Source: Bdellovibrionales bacterium GWA2_49_15 (GTDB taxonomy: Bacteria; Bdellovibrionota; Bacteriovoracia; Bacteriovoracales; Bacteriovoracaceae). From it: 64,000 nt of DNA. Position numbers and translations under genes: made by a program. Under the pieces are notes generated by a model that worked only from the letters and a program-made list of their open reading frames with translations, had not been told where the DNA came from and did not search any database. This document shows, piece after piece, positions 17,122-25,304 of this stretch (positions within the stretch are counted from its first letter, which is position 1; every line of letters starts with the position of its first letter). Location of the stretch: positions 96,634-160,633 of the forward strand of contig MEPP01000026.1 in NCBI GenBank assembly GCA_001769855.1, in the 5' to 3' direction.

Positions 17122-17149
17122 AGTATAGGAATATTATGACATTTTGCAA
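17122..17149 (-). promoter_or_regulatory. Promoter of the ferritin-like fusion gene
   Basis: Read on the minus strand: TTGCAA (17149-17144), a 16-base spacer and TATACT (17127-17122), followed by GAGG and ATG 17096. The fit supports a start at 17096 rather than further upstream. The same 83-base spacer must also hold the promoter of the divergent flavoprotein operon. Confidence 0.5.
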
Positions 17150-17179
17150 TGGTTTTACTAATCAAGAGAGATCATCGTT

Positions 17180-18031
17180 ATGTTTAAAATTATTGAGGCC
17201 AGATTTCTTTCTAAAGACGTTAAGTTGTTTAAAATCGCGGCACCACGCATCGCCAAAAAACGTCTCGCCGGTCAGTTTGTTATCTTGCGATTAGATGAGC
17301 AAGGCGAGCGCATTCCGCTCACCATTGCCGATTCTGACGCCAAAGAGGGTAGTATTACCATTATTGCTCAAGGTATCGGAAAAACGACCAAAAAGCTCAA
17401 TACACTCAATGCTGGCGATAGTATTTTGGATGTGGTTGGACCTTTGGGCAAACCTTCCCATATTGAAAATTTTGGCACCGCCGTATGTATTGGTGGAGGT
17501 GTTGGGACGGCCATCGCGTATCCCATCGCCAAGGCCCTCAAACAAGTGGGGAACCATACTATTACAATCAACGGTGCACGTAGTAAGGACTTGGTGATTC
17601 TTGAGCAAGAGATGAAAAAATTCAGTGATGAAGCCTATATTACGACCGATGATGGTTCCTATGGACATCATGGATTTGTCACTGACATTCTGAAAAAGTT
17701 GATCAGTGAAGGACGGAAAATTAATTTTGTTTTGGCGATCGGCCCGATTCCGATGATGAGGGCCGTGACGGAGGCGACTCGGCCACACGGAATCAAAACA
17801 GTTGTAAGTTTAAACCCGATTATGATCGACGGTACCGGAATGTGCGGAGGGTGTCGTGTAATTGTAGGGGGGAAATCAGAGTTTGCCTGCGTGAGCGGCC
17901 CAGAATTTGATGCCCACAATATAGATTTTGACAATTTGATCAATAGAAATAAGACCTATTTAGATTTGGAAAAAGAAGCAACCTTAAAATTTGAACATGA
18001 ATGCAAGCTGGTTAATCAAAAACCAGTCTAA
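17180..18031 (+). CDS. Ferredoxin-NADP reductase-like FAD/2Fe-2S subunit (NfnA/SudB type)
   Basis: A 283-residue protein with an N-terminal FAD-binding barrel (GQFVILRL near residue 32), an NAD(P)-binding domain (CIGGGVGTAIAYP, about 107) and C-terminal cysteines in GTGMCGGCRV and EFACVSGPEFD, which bind a 2Fe-2S cluster. This is the small subunit of NfnAB (electron-bifurcating NADH-dependent ferredoxin:NADP oxidoreductase) or sulfide dehydrogenase SudAB. It lies 25 bases before the large subunit gene. Which of the two functions applies cannot be read from the sequence. Confidence 0.8.
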   Translation: MFKIIEARFLSKDVKLFKIAAPRIAKKRLAGQFVILRLDEQGERIPLTIADSDAKEGSITIIAQGIGKTTKKLNTLNAGDSILDVVGPLGKPSHIENFGTAVCIGGGVGTAIAYPIAKALKQVGNHTITINGARSKDLVILEQEMKKFSDEAYITTDDGSYGHHGFVTDILKKLISEGRKINFVLAIGPIPMMRAVTEATRPHGIKTVVSLNPIMIDGTGMCGGCRVIVGGKSEFACVSGPEFDAHNIDFDNLINRNKTYLDLEKEATLKFEHECKLVNQKPV

Positions 18032-18056
18032 TTAAGAATAAGCACGGAGAAGAATC

Positions 18057-19481
18057 ATGGCCCAGTTTCCACCAGTAAAAGACAGAATGAAAATGGTCCG
18101 CAACAATATGCCCGAGCAAGATCCAAATGTTAGGAATACTAACTTTGAGGAAGTCGCCTTGGGCTACGATGTCGGTTTGGCTTTGAATGAGGCGCAACGT
18201 TGCTTGCAATGCAAAACCCCCACCTGTATTGATATGTGCCCGGTCAATATCAAGATTGATCAATTTATCGAGAGAGTGGTGGCGGAAGATTATGTTGGTG
18301 CTTACAACAAGATTCGCGAGGACAATTTTCTACCGGCCATCTGCGGACGCGTTTGTCCGCAAGATAAGCAATGTGAGTCAACTTGCGTCTTGACCAAAAA
18401 ATATACCTCCGTGGCGATCGGCCGCCTTGAGCGCTTTGTGGCGGACAAGGTAATGTCGATGAATATGATTCCGGCCCCCGTCAAGGCCAAGCCAACTGGC
18501 AAAAAGGTGGCGATCGTAGGAAGCGGGCCGGCTGGGCTGGCCTGTGCTGCCGACCTCGTTGGTTTGGGGCATGACGTGACTGTCTACGAAGCTCTGCATG
18601 AGTTAGGCGGGGTCTTGGTGTACGGTATTCCAGAATTTCGCTTGCCCAAGGCCATCGTTCGCCAGGAGATTCAAAGATTGGCGGATGCCGGTGTAAAATT
18701 TGTTAAAAATGCCGTTATTGGTAAAACCATCACCATTGATGAATTGCAAAAAGAGGAAGGTGTTCAAGCCATTTTTATTGGTGTGGGTGCCGGTCTGCCT
18801 AAGTTTATGGATATTAAAGGTGAGGAGCTGGCCGGGGTTTATTCCGCCAATGAATTTCTCACTCGAATCAACCTGATGAAGGCCTATCAGTTTCCAGATT
18901 TTGATTCACCCGTTCTCGATCCACAGGGCCGAAATGTGGTGGTGGTCGGTGGCGGTAACACGGCCATGGATGCCGTAAGAACGGCCAAGCGCCTAGGCGC
19001 CAAGAGTGCCCGGATTATCTATCGTCGCTCCGAAGATGAGATGCCGGCACGGACGGAAGAAATTCATCATGCCAAGCAGGAGGGAGTTATTTTTCAAACT
19101 CTCACCAATCCTCTCGAATACCTGGGCGACAAGAATCAGAGACTAAACGGCGTGAAACTGCAAAAGATGGAACTGGGCGAACCCGACAAGTCAGGTCGGC
19201 GCAAACCTCAGGAGATCAAGGGTTCAGAATACATTGAGCCAATTGATATTGCAGTTGTCGCCATCGGCAATGGCTCGAATCCATTGCTCCTGGAAACAAA
19301 CCCAGATATTAAAACCAATAAATGGGGAAATATCGAGGTCAATCCCGAAACCATGGAAACCTCTAAAAAAGGCATTTATGCTGGCGGTGACATTGTCACT
19401 GGTGGAGCAACCGTTATTCTCGCCATGGGCGCCGGTCGTAAGGCCGCCAAGGCGATGAATGAATTTCTGAATCGCCAATGA
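18057..19481 (+). CDS. Glutamate synthase small-subunit-like flavoprotein (NfnB/SudA type)
   Basis: A 474-residue flavoprotein. N-terminal cysteines CLQCKTPTCIDMCP and CGRVCPQDKQCESTC bind 4Fe-4S clusters; GSGPAGLACA (about 159) binds FAD and VGGGNTAMDA (about 300) binds NAD(P)H; the C-terminal YAGGDIVTGGATV closes the FAD site. The family is often annotated as GltA/GltD, but with the 17180 gene directly upstream and no glutamate synthase large subunit nearby, an NfnAB or SudAB complex is more likely. That would link NADPH, NADH and ferredoxin pools. Confidence 0.82.
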   Translation: MAQFPPVKDRMKMVRNNMPEQDPNVRNTNFEEVALGYDVGLALNEAQRCLQCKTPTCIDMCPVNIKIDQFIERVVAEDYVGAYNKIREDNFLPAICGRVCPQDKQCESTCVLTKKYTSVAIGRLERFVADKVMSMNMIPAPVKAKPTGKKVAIVGSGPAGLACAADLVGLGHDVTVYEALHELGGVLVYGIPEFRLPKAIVRQEIQRLADAGVKFVKNAVIGKTITIDELQKEEGVQAIFIGVGAGLPKFMDIKGEELAGVYSANEFLTRINLMKAYQFPDFDSPVLDPQGRNVVVVGGGNTAMDAVRTAKRLGAKSARIIYRRSEDEMPARTEEIHHAKQEGVIFQTLTNPLEYLGDKNQRLNGVKLQKMELGEPDKSGRRKPQEIKGSEYIEPIDIAVVAIGNGSNPLLLETNPDIKTNKWGNIEVNPETMETSKKGIYAGGDIVTGGATVILAMGAGRKAAKAMNEFLNRQ

Positions 19482-19486
19482 TAAAA

Positions 19487-19960
19487 CTACGGTATCGATT
19501 TTTCTAAATAGAGATTCGTTATTTCGTAACCTAGGCCCTGATATAAATTTCTTGCGATTTTGTTGTGCCCAAAAACGTGTAGACCAATATGCTTTAGTCC
19601 AAGCTTTTTAACTTCAGCTTCAATCATCTGCATGGTCCTTTTCCCGAAGCCGTTCCCGCGGACTTTTTCATCAAGAACAATGTCACAGATAAAGGCCTTG
19701 CGATTATTTGCCGCACCTCGAACACAAAACCAAGCTGTACCCACCCACCGCGCTTCAACTTTGACGGCATAGATATAGTTATCTTTGCTTTTTACACCTT
19801 CGGGTAATAATCTTTGAAAATCCTCATTGGTCTTTTTCTGTGCTTCTTCAGCAGTCATGCCATTTTTTATATTTTCTTCTCGATACTGATGATGGCTTTG
19901 CACCACCCATATCGCGTACTCACTTTCAGAGATGGGAAGAAGTTGAAGTTGTTCGTTCAT
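19487..19960 (-). CDS. GNAT-family N-acetyltransferase
   Basis: A 157-residue acetyltransferase with the acetyl-CoA-binding pattern VRGNGFGKRTM (about 110-120; Q/RxxGxG/A) and the C-terminal LHVFGHNKIARNLYQGLGYE motif of GNAT proteins. The substrate cannot be predicted. It ends 5 bases from the stop of the convergent flavoprotein gene and is followed upstream (rightwards) by a co-oriented lipoprotein gene 42 bases away. Confidence 0.75.
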   Translation of the reverse strand: MNEQLQLLPISESEYAIWVVQSHHQYREENIKNGMTAEEAQKKTNEDFQRLLPEGVKSKDNYIYAVKVEARWVGTAWFCVRGAANNRKAFICDIVLDEKVRGNGFGKRTMQMIEAEVKKLGLKHIGLHVFGHNKIARNLYQGLGYEITNLYLEKSIP

Positions 19961-20002
19961 AACAGTGATTTATGTTATCACGGTTTTTAGTTCTTATCGA
20001 GA

Positions 20003-20374
20003 TTAGTCGATGCAGGTGGCGGTGACCGGGTGGGAATGCAACTCTTGAAAAGATGAGAAGACCGTGATTGTTAGGTCCGACTTCAATATCTGCATCTCTG
20101 AGGTACTGAGTACCAAAGTATGACTGTGGTTATTGACTGGAGACAAAGGATAACTTCCGCCGGTTTCGTTGGTCACATCAGCAATGGGGACAACGACCGT
20201 GTGGCCGTGGTTTTCAGCAATTTGAATACTCGGGTTTCGTGTTGTGCAGGCACCACCACTAACCGGCTGGTTGCCTGTGACATGTCTCCCCGAAGGATTT
20301 CTTATGTCGCAACTGAGAATGAAGATGCCTAGGATAAGGTGTATTAATAATAAGCGACGCTTGAAAAGTGGCAT
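20003..20374 (-). CDS. His-rich lipoprotein (HxH paralog B)
   Basis: A 123-residue lipoprotein: KRRLLLIHLILGIFILSC signal with lipobox ILSC. The mature domain has NHGH, NHSHT and LHSHP motifs and two framing cysteines. It aligns along nearly all its length with the lipoprotein at 7260-7643, so the two come from duplication. A metal-binding or metal-sensing role is inferred from the three HxH motifs. The ATG at 20374 is preferred to a TTG at 20398; neither has a clear Shine-Dalgarno sequence. Confidence 0.6.
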   Translation of the reverse strand: MPLFKRRLLLIHLILGIFILSCDIRNPSGRHVTGNQPVSGGACTTRNPSIQIAENHGHTVVVPIADVTNETGGSYPLSPVNNHSHTLVLSTSEMQILKSDLTITVFSSFQELHSHPVTATCID

Positions 20375-20467
20375 GCTTAAAAGACTAACAAGATTCAAAA
20401 TGCCTGACCGTGACCATCATCATCACGAAATATCGTTTTTTCCTGGCCATCAAAAAAATTCAACGCT

Positions 20468-21958
20468 ATGCTCAAAATAAGCGGCATGGAGTTGATCTTG
20501 ATTGTTGTTTCTAGAGGAATAGGCCATATACACGCGTTTGGATTGGCGTTGATTTTTATTAGCAGCGTTGGCTGCGGAAAGATTGACGGCAGCGCAGTTT
20601 CGGTTGTTTCGAGCGTCCGTGCTCCCTCTGACTTGAGCTACAAATGGGACACGCTGACCTACACGGTCAACACTCAAATTGCCACTAATTTTGCCACGAC
20701 AACAGGCGGTACCCCGAGTGCATACTCCATTTCACCTGCGCTCCCTTCCGGACTCTCGCTCAGTGCGACGACAGGAGCGATTACGGGCACTCCCACAAGT
20801 GCAGACGTGCAGGATACTTATACGGTCACTGCCAGCAACTCGGGTGGTTCAACCTCGGCCTCGCTCACGATCACGATTAATGCGGATGACAGCGGCAGGA
20901 TTTTTTCTGCCGGGTGCACGATGACGACAAAGCGCGGCTACCATATCTCTATTCTGCTGAATACGGGCAAAGTGCTTCTCGCCGGAGGATATGACCATGC
21001 AGGAACCTTGCTCCAGAGTGCTGAGCTCTTTGATCCGAGCACAGGGACTTGCACTGCAACCGGTAGCATGAACGTTGGACGCGGCGATTCTGGAGTGATG
21101 GCCTTCCTCTCCAATGGAAAGGTGCTTGTGGCCGGTGGTACTGGTGCCCTGTCGAGTGCCGAGATCTATGATCCCAGTACGGAGCAGTTCACTGTCACTG
21201 GTACGATGGCGGTGGGTAGGCAATATGCCAAGGCCGTCACACTTGAGAATGGCAAGGTTCTTGTTGTGGGTGGAAAGAATGCGACCAATGATCCTTTGGT
21301 AAGCGCAGAGCTTTATGATCCAGCAACCGGAACATTTTCTCTCACCGGTTCCATGAGCTCATCGCGGGGAAGCTATCACAGTATTACCCTGCTCCAGAGC
21401 GGAAAAGTGCTGGTGACAGGCGGCAGCTTCGCCGGAGCTCAGGGTGATATTAGGGGAAATGCCGAAATCTATGACCCTTCGACTGCGACATTTAGCGCGG
21501 TCTCTAATAATATGAGCAATGCTCGAAACGGTCATGGCGCTGCCCTTTTACCCAACGGCAAGGTTCTTCTCGCTGGGGGACGATCCCTGGCCTGGGGGGC
21601 AACCACGGTAACGACCGCTGATCTCTATGACCCCGCGACGAATTCATTTGCCGCCACGGGGAACATAACAGGAGCGGCGCGAAGTATGTCCAATAACTAT
21701 GGCGGCGACGCCGTCCTGCTGCCCAACGGAAAAGTGCTCTTGGTGGGAAGTCATCAGGATGGTTGCACAGCTTCTCTTAACACTTCTGATCTCTACAATC
21801 CCACCACCGGTACTTTCTCGGCCGGTCCAACGATGGGCACTGCCCGACAAGTCAACGGCGCAACGTTACTGCCTGACGGCAATGTTTTTGTCTCCGGGGG
21901 AACGACTACTCAATGTGGCTATGGCGGGATGGTAAACACCACAGAATTGTTTCAGTAG
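20468..21958 (+). CDS. Kelch-repeat lipoprotein with putative Ig domain
   Basis: A 496-residue exported protein: hydrophobic N terminus with a lipobox-like SSVGC, an Ig-like He_PIG domain (about 55-140; SGLSLSATTGAITGTPT), then six full and one partial Kelch-type units, each NGKVL(L/V)AGG...SAELYDPATGTF. The units should fold as a beta-propeller on the cell surface, suited to adhesion or binding. The sequence is visibly richer in G+C than its neighbours, consistent with acquired DNA. An ATG at 20486 is an alternative start. No catalytic residues were recognised. Confidence 0.75.
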   Translation: MLKISGMELILIVVSRGIGHIHAFGLALIFISSVGCGKIDGSAVSVVSSVRAPSDLSYKWDTLTYTVNTQIATNFATTTGGTPSAYSISPALPSGLSLSATTGAITGTPTSADVQDTYTVTASNSGGSTSASLTITINADDSGRIFSAGCTMTTKRGYHISILLNTGKVLLAGGYDHAGTLLQSAELFDPSTGTCTATGSMNVGRGDSGVMAFLSNGKVLVAGGTGALSSAEIYDPSTEQFTVTGTMAVGRQYAKAVTLENGKVLVVGGKNATNDPLVSAELYDPATGTFSLTGSMSSSRGSYHSITLLQSGKVLVTGGSFAGAQGDIRGNAEIYDPSTATFSAVSNNMSNARNGHGAALLPNGKVLLAGGRSLAWGATTVTTADLYDPATNSFAATGNITGAARSMSNNYGGDAVLLPNGKVLLVGSHQDGCTASLNTSDLYNPTTGTFSAGPTMGTARQVNGATLLPDGNVFVSGGTTTQCGYGGMVNTTELFQ

Positions 21959-22025
21959 CAAACTAGACATTTAATGCAAGGCACCTGCTCCTCTATCATG
22001 AAGCCATTTTTTGGAGGTATATTTT

Positions 22026-22055
22026 ATGCTTGAAATAAGACATTTTTTAACCTAA
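22026..22055 (+). CDS. Nine-codon micro-ORF upstream of mrp
   Basis: ATG...TAA encodes [10 protein letters not shown] perfect GGAGGT (22013-22018) lies seven bases upstream, a better ribosome-binding site than most genes here have. It ends 37 bases before the Mrp start. It may be a leader peptide that tunes translation of the Fe-S genes, or a remnant of a gene start. No family exists for such a short peptide. Confidence 0.3.
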   Translation: MLEIRHFLT

Positions 22056-22092
22056 TTATCCTGGGAACAACAAAAAGAGAGAGGTTTTTAAT

Positions 22093-23196
22093 ATGAGTAT
22101 GGCACCAGGTCTTGAGTCGGTAAAACATGTTATCGCCATTGCGAGTGGCAAAGGCGGAGTCGGTAAATCAACGGTGACCACCAATATTGCCCTTGCTCTT
22201 CATAAACTAGGATACAAAGTCGGTCTCCTTGATGCCGATCTCTATGGTCCAAGTCAGCCAGGATTACTTGGGAGTACTGAGCGCCCCATGGGTCAGGATG
22301 GCTATATTTTACCCATGACAAAAGGCGGGATTAAATTCATCTCCATGGGGGCCATGAACCCTTCCGGCAAGGCCTTCGTGGTCCGCGCCCCAATCGCGGT
22401 TCAGGCCATTCAGCAATTTTTAACCAAAGTTTTATGGGGTGATTTAGATTTTCTCCTCGTCGATTTACCACCAGGTACAGGTGATATTCAACTGACTCTG
22501 GTGCAGATGGCACGTTTTTCAGGTGCTGTGATCGTGACCACTCCACAGAGAGTGGCCGCGGAAATTGCAAAAAAGGCCCCTGATATGTTCAAGTCGGTGA
22601 ATGTTCCGATCTTGGGCATTGTGGAAAATATGAGTGGCTTCACCTGCACCCATTGTGGGGAAGTATCCGCTCCTTTCAAGAGAGGCGGCGGGGAAGCGAT
22701 GGCGCATGAGCTCAATGTGCCATTCTTAGGGGCATTGCCGCTTGACCCGGAAATCATGATGAGTGGTGATGACGGAATCAATCTCATGGAAACAAAACCG
22801 AATTCTCATGCGGCCCTGGCCTTTGTGGCCTTGGCACAAAAAATGGCGGAGTCGCTCAAAGTTGCCGATTCGCTAGGCCTGACTTTGGAAGCCGAACGCA
22901 TCGAAACCAATGGCGTAGCTATTTCGGTCTTGTGGAAAGATGGTTCTAAATCCGAAGTCGATGCTTATTCTCTGCGCCTCCAATGTCCCTGCGCTGCCTG
23001 TGTTGATGAGTACACCGGGACGAAGATCTTAAAAGTTGATTCGGTGCCTCTCACTATTCGTGTCGAGCACTTCAATCTTGTCGGACGTTACGGCCTGTCG
23101 GTTCGCTTTAGTGATGGACATGGCACAGGGATCTATAAGTTATCGAGCGTAAAAGAAATGCTGAAAAAATCTGCTGAGGCCACTTTGAGCGTTTAG
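22093..23196 (+). CDS. mrp: Mrp/ApbC-type Fe-S carrier ATPase with C-terminal DUF971 domain
   Basis: A 367-residue protein. The first 260 residues are a P-loop ATPase of the Mrp/NBP35 family with the deviant Walker [18 protein letters not shown], and the Fe-S-binding CTHC. The last 90 residues form a DUF971 (GBBH-like N-terminal) domain with CPCAAC. Mrp proteins carry and deliver Fe-S clusters. Usual Mrp proteins have an N-terminal MIP18/DUF59 domain, which is absent, and DUF971 is placed at the other end. The NifU-type gene 8 bases on supports a joint role. Confidence 0.82.
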   Translation: MSMAPGLESVKHVIAIASGKGGVGKSTVTTNIALALHKLGYKVGLLDADLYGPSQPGLLGSTERPMGQDGYILPMTKGGIKFISMGAMNPSGKAFVVRAPIAVQAIQQFLTKVLWGDLDFLLVDLPPGTGDIQLTLVQMARFSGAVIVTTPQRVAAEIAKKAPDMFKSVNVPILGIVENMSGFTCTHCGEVSAPFKRGGGEAMAHELNVPFLGALPLDPEIMMSGDDGINLMETKPNSHAALAFVALAQKMAESLKVADSLGLTLEAERIETNGVAISVLWKDGSKSEVDAYSLRLQCPCAACVDEYTGTKILKVDSVPLTIRVEHFNLVGRYGLSVRFSDGHGTGIYKLSSVKEMLKKSAEATLSV

Positions 23197-23204
23197 GACA
23201 AGTT

Positions 23205-23843
23205 ATGAAAAAGGAAGATTTGGAAATTATTGCGACACCTTCACAAACCGCCAGTGTTTGTTTTTTTGCCGCATCTGTTCCTTTTTTAGATCGTAAAGTT
23301 GAATGTCGTTCTGCCAAAGAGGCCATGGGTTCGGCGTTGCTATCCGGCCTTTATGAATTTCCTTGGGTTGAGGAAGTGGCCGTTGATGGCAATAAATTGG
23401 TAGTCAGGAAAAAGGATTCCGGCCCGTGGCCTGACAATGCCCGACAGGTTGGGCAACTTATTCGTCGATTATACAAAGAGGAAATTCCATTTTTTAGCAA
23501 TGCTTTTGTCGAGGCCCTTCCCCATGCTCAGGGAAATGGCCACGGGCCAACTTTTAAAATTAATGAAGCTAATGTGAATACCGAATTGGGCAAACGCATT
23601 CAACAGTTTTTAAAAGAATCTGTCGCCCCGTCTCTTGCCGCCCATGGAGGTTATGTAACCCTGGTAGACGTGAATGAGGGCACCGCCTTTTTTTACTTTG
23701 GCGGGGGCTGTCAGGGTTGCGCCCAGGCCTCTGTTACGGTCAAAGAAGGGATTGAGCGATCCCTGCTTAAAAATATTCCAGAAATCAAAAAGGTGGTCGA
23801 TGTGACCGACCATAAACGCGGAGAGAACCCTTATTATAAATAG
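23205..23843 (+). CDS. NifU/Nfu-type Fe-S scaffold protein
   Basis: A 212-residue protein with an N-terminal Nfu-N (scaffold N-terminal) domain (about 1-95, with EFPWVEEVAVDGNKL) and a C-terminal NifU-like domain (about 125-205) bearing the cluster motif GGGCQGCAQA (CxxC). These proteins assemble or hand on 4Fe-4S clusters. It follows the Mrp gene by 8 bases, making a compact cluster-delivery operon. The CxxC is intact, so activity is expected. Confidence 0.85.
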   Translation: MKKEDLEIIATPSQTASVCFFAASVPFLDRKVECRSAKEAMGSALLSGLYEFPWVEEVAVDGNKLVVRKKDSGPWPDNARQVGQLIRRLYKEEIPFFSNAFVEALPHAQGNGHGPTFKINEANVNTELGKRIQQFLKESVAPSLAAHGGYVTLVDVNEGTAFFYFGGGCQGCAQASVTVKEGIERSLLKNIPEIKKVVDVTDHKRGENPYYK

Positions 23844-23844
23844 C

Positions 23845-24177
23845 TTGGGCCTGCTCGTTCTTTCGAATATCTTTATGACTTTCGCCTGGTATGGGCATCT
23901 GAAAAATTTAAAATCGTCACCTCTTTACTGGGCCGTTCTGATTAGCTGGGGAATTGCTTTTTTTGAATATTGCCTCCAAGTTCCGGCCAACAGGATTGGG
24001 GCAGGATACATGAGTTTGCCGCAGCTAAAAGTTTCTCAAGAAATTATCACCATGATCGTCTTTTCAGTTTTCGCCGTGCTGTATATGAAAGTTCCTTTAA
24101 CAAAAAATTTCTTCTTCGCTTCATTGTGTTTGATCATGGCCGCTTATTTTATTTTTAAGGATGCGGCTCCCAAATAG
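23845..24177 (+). CDS. DUF486-family small membrane protein
   Basis: A membrane protein of about 110 residues with four hydrophobic helices and the DUF486 signature SNIFMTFAWYGHLK, then FEYCLQVPANRIG. The function of the family is unknown. No ATG fits; a TTG at 23845, two bases after the NifU stop, is taken, with a weak GAGAG upstream; the true start may lie in the NifU gene end. The 3' end overlaps the convergent membrane gene by 34 bases. Confidence 0.65.
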   Translation: MGLLVLSNIFMTFAWYGHLKNLKSSPLYWAVLISWGIAFFEYCLQVPANRIGAGYMSLPQLKVSQEIITMIVFSVFAVLYMKVPLTKNFFFASLCLIMAAYFIFKDAAPK

Positions 24178-24692
24178 TCTAGAGTCTTCCCGCGAATACT
24201 TTTATCGATCAAAAAGATGAGGGTGGGAGTTACAAACGCCCCGAGAATCCACCATAATCCTTCTTTAAAATAAACCTCAGCACCCAAAATAATGAAAGTA
24301 AAAATGGCAAAGAGTGCGATGAGAAGGAAGCTTCCGATAAAGCTAAAGCGTAATCTTTGAATTTCATCTCGCCTGAGAAGCAGCATTCCCAAAAGTGCCC
24401 CGCTCCCAAGAAAGATAGCACCACAGGCCACCATACATCCCTCTGGACCGAGGGAATGGTGGAAAGTGTGCATAACATATTTTTGTGAGGTCAACCCCAG
24501 GTGGAATTGGGGGCAGATGAGCAAACTTGCTGCTCCTGTAAGACATTGGGCGAGCATGATTTTTGCTCCGCTTATCCAGGCCCCATATTTTAAATCCCAA
24601 AGGATCTTGCGGTGAATAACCTGGTCGGTATGAATGCTATTGTGCGGGTGATTGGAGACCTCATCACAAAATTCCAGGTAGTCTTTGTTCAT
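24144..24692 (-). CDS. Four-helix membrane protein, probable anti-sigma partner
   Basis: A 182-residue protein with a charged N-terminal 45 residues followed by four predicted membrane helices (about 50-70, 90-108, 120-142, 150-168). It starts 4 bases inside the end of the ECF sigma gene, the normal place for an anti-sigma factor, and the topology resembles NrsF/DUF1109-type regulators. The sequence itself does not prove anti-sigma function. It has no signal peptide. Its 3' end overlaps the convergent DUF486 gene. Confidence 0.5.
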   Translation of the reverse strand: MNKDYLEFCDEVSNHPHNSIHTDQVIHRKILWDLKYGAWISGAKIMLAQCLTGAASLLICPQFHLGLTSQKYVMHTFHHSLGPEGCMVACGAIFLGSGALLGMLLLRRDEIQRLRFSFIGSFLLIALFAIFTFIILGAEVYFKEGLWWILGAFVTPTLIFLIDKSIRGKTLDYLGAASLKIK

Positions 24693-25231
24693 GATTTTGA
24701 ACCTCCAGTTTGAGGAGGGCGGATTAAAATCTTTTTGAGCTTGCTCATGGATCGAGATAGTATTTGTCGAGCATTGATCTCACTGGTCCCGAGCAAAGTC
24801 GCTAGCTCTTGAAAGGTTTTATCTTCGATAAAACGGGCGTTAACAGCAGCTTGCTCGCGCGGGGCCAAGGCAAGTAAGGCCTTATCCAGAGCTTCGGTTG
24901 AAGGGGCATTCGTAGGGTAGTCTGCAGGCACCAATTGCACTGGCATTTCTTTTCCAGTTTTGCGGAAATGGTCAATAAGGACAGATTTCGCAATGGTAAA
25001 AAGAAAAGCTTTTACGGGATATTTTGAATCATAGAGAAATCTTGATCGGTGTAATTTCATAAAACAATCTTGAAATACTTCTTCCACCAATTCGCTCTTG
25101 GAAAGTTTCTTTTTCAGGTAACCATAAACAGGTTTTTCAAAACGGCTGAAAATCGCCGAAAATGCCTGAACATCTCCTGCCTGGTAGAGTAGCATTAGTT
25201 CCTCATCACTCTTCAGGGTCAAGTCCCCCAT
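24689..25231 (-). CDS. ECF-type RNA polymerase sigma factor
   Basis: A 180-residue sigma-70-family protein. Region 2 is seen in LYQAGDVQAFSAIF to VEEVFQDCFMKLHR and the KAFLFTIAKSVLIDHFRK segment; region 4 in LAPREQAAVNARFIEDKTFQELATLLGTSEINARQILSRS. It has no other domain, so it is an ECF sigma controlled by the overlapping downstream membrane protein. AAGGAA stands 6 bases before the ATG. No clear self-type promoter motif is found upstream, so its regulon cannot be guessed here. Confidence 0.82.
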   Translation of the reverse strand: MGDLTLKSDEELMLLYQAGDVQAFSAIFSRFEKPVYGYLKKKLSKSELVEEVFQDCFMKLHRSRFLYDSKYPVKAFLFTIAKSVLIDHFRKTGKEMPVQLVPADYPTNAPSTEALDKALLALAPREQAAVNARFIEDKTFQELATLLGTSEINARQILSRSMSKLKKILIRPPQTGGSKS

Positions 25232-25304
25232 CTGGACTTCCTTTAACTTTAATACGGGGAACCTTGCTCTTTTGTGACGGCCCCCAATAATATTACTCTC
25301 TACT

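Noticed and set aside
25258..25263. GGAACC upstream of the divergent sigma/Cys-cluster genes, as an ECF-type -35 element.
   Set aside because: No matching -10 (GTC/TCTA-type) is found at 15-17 bases, so a self-regulated ECF promoter is not supported.
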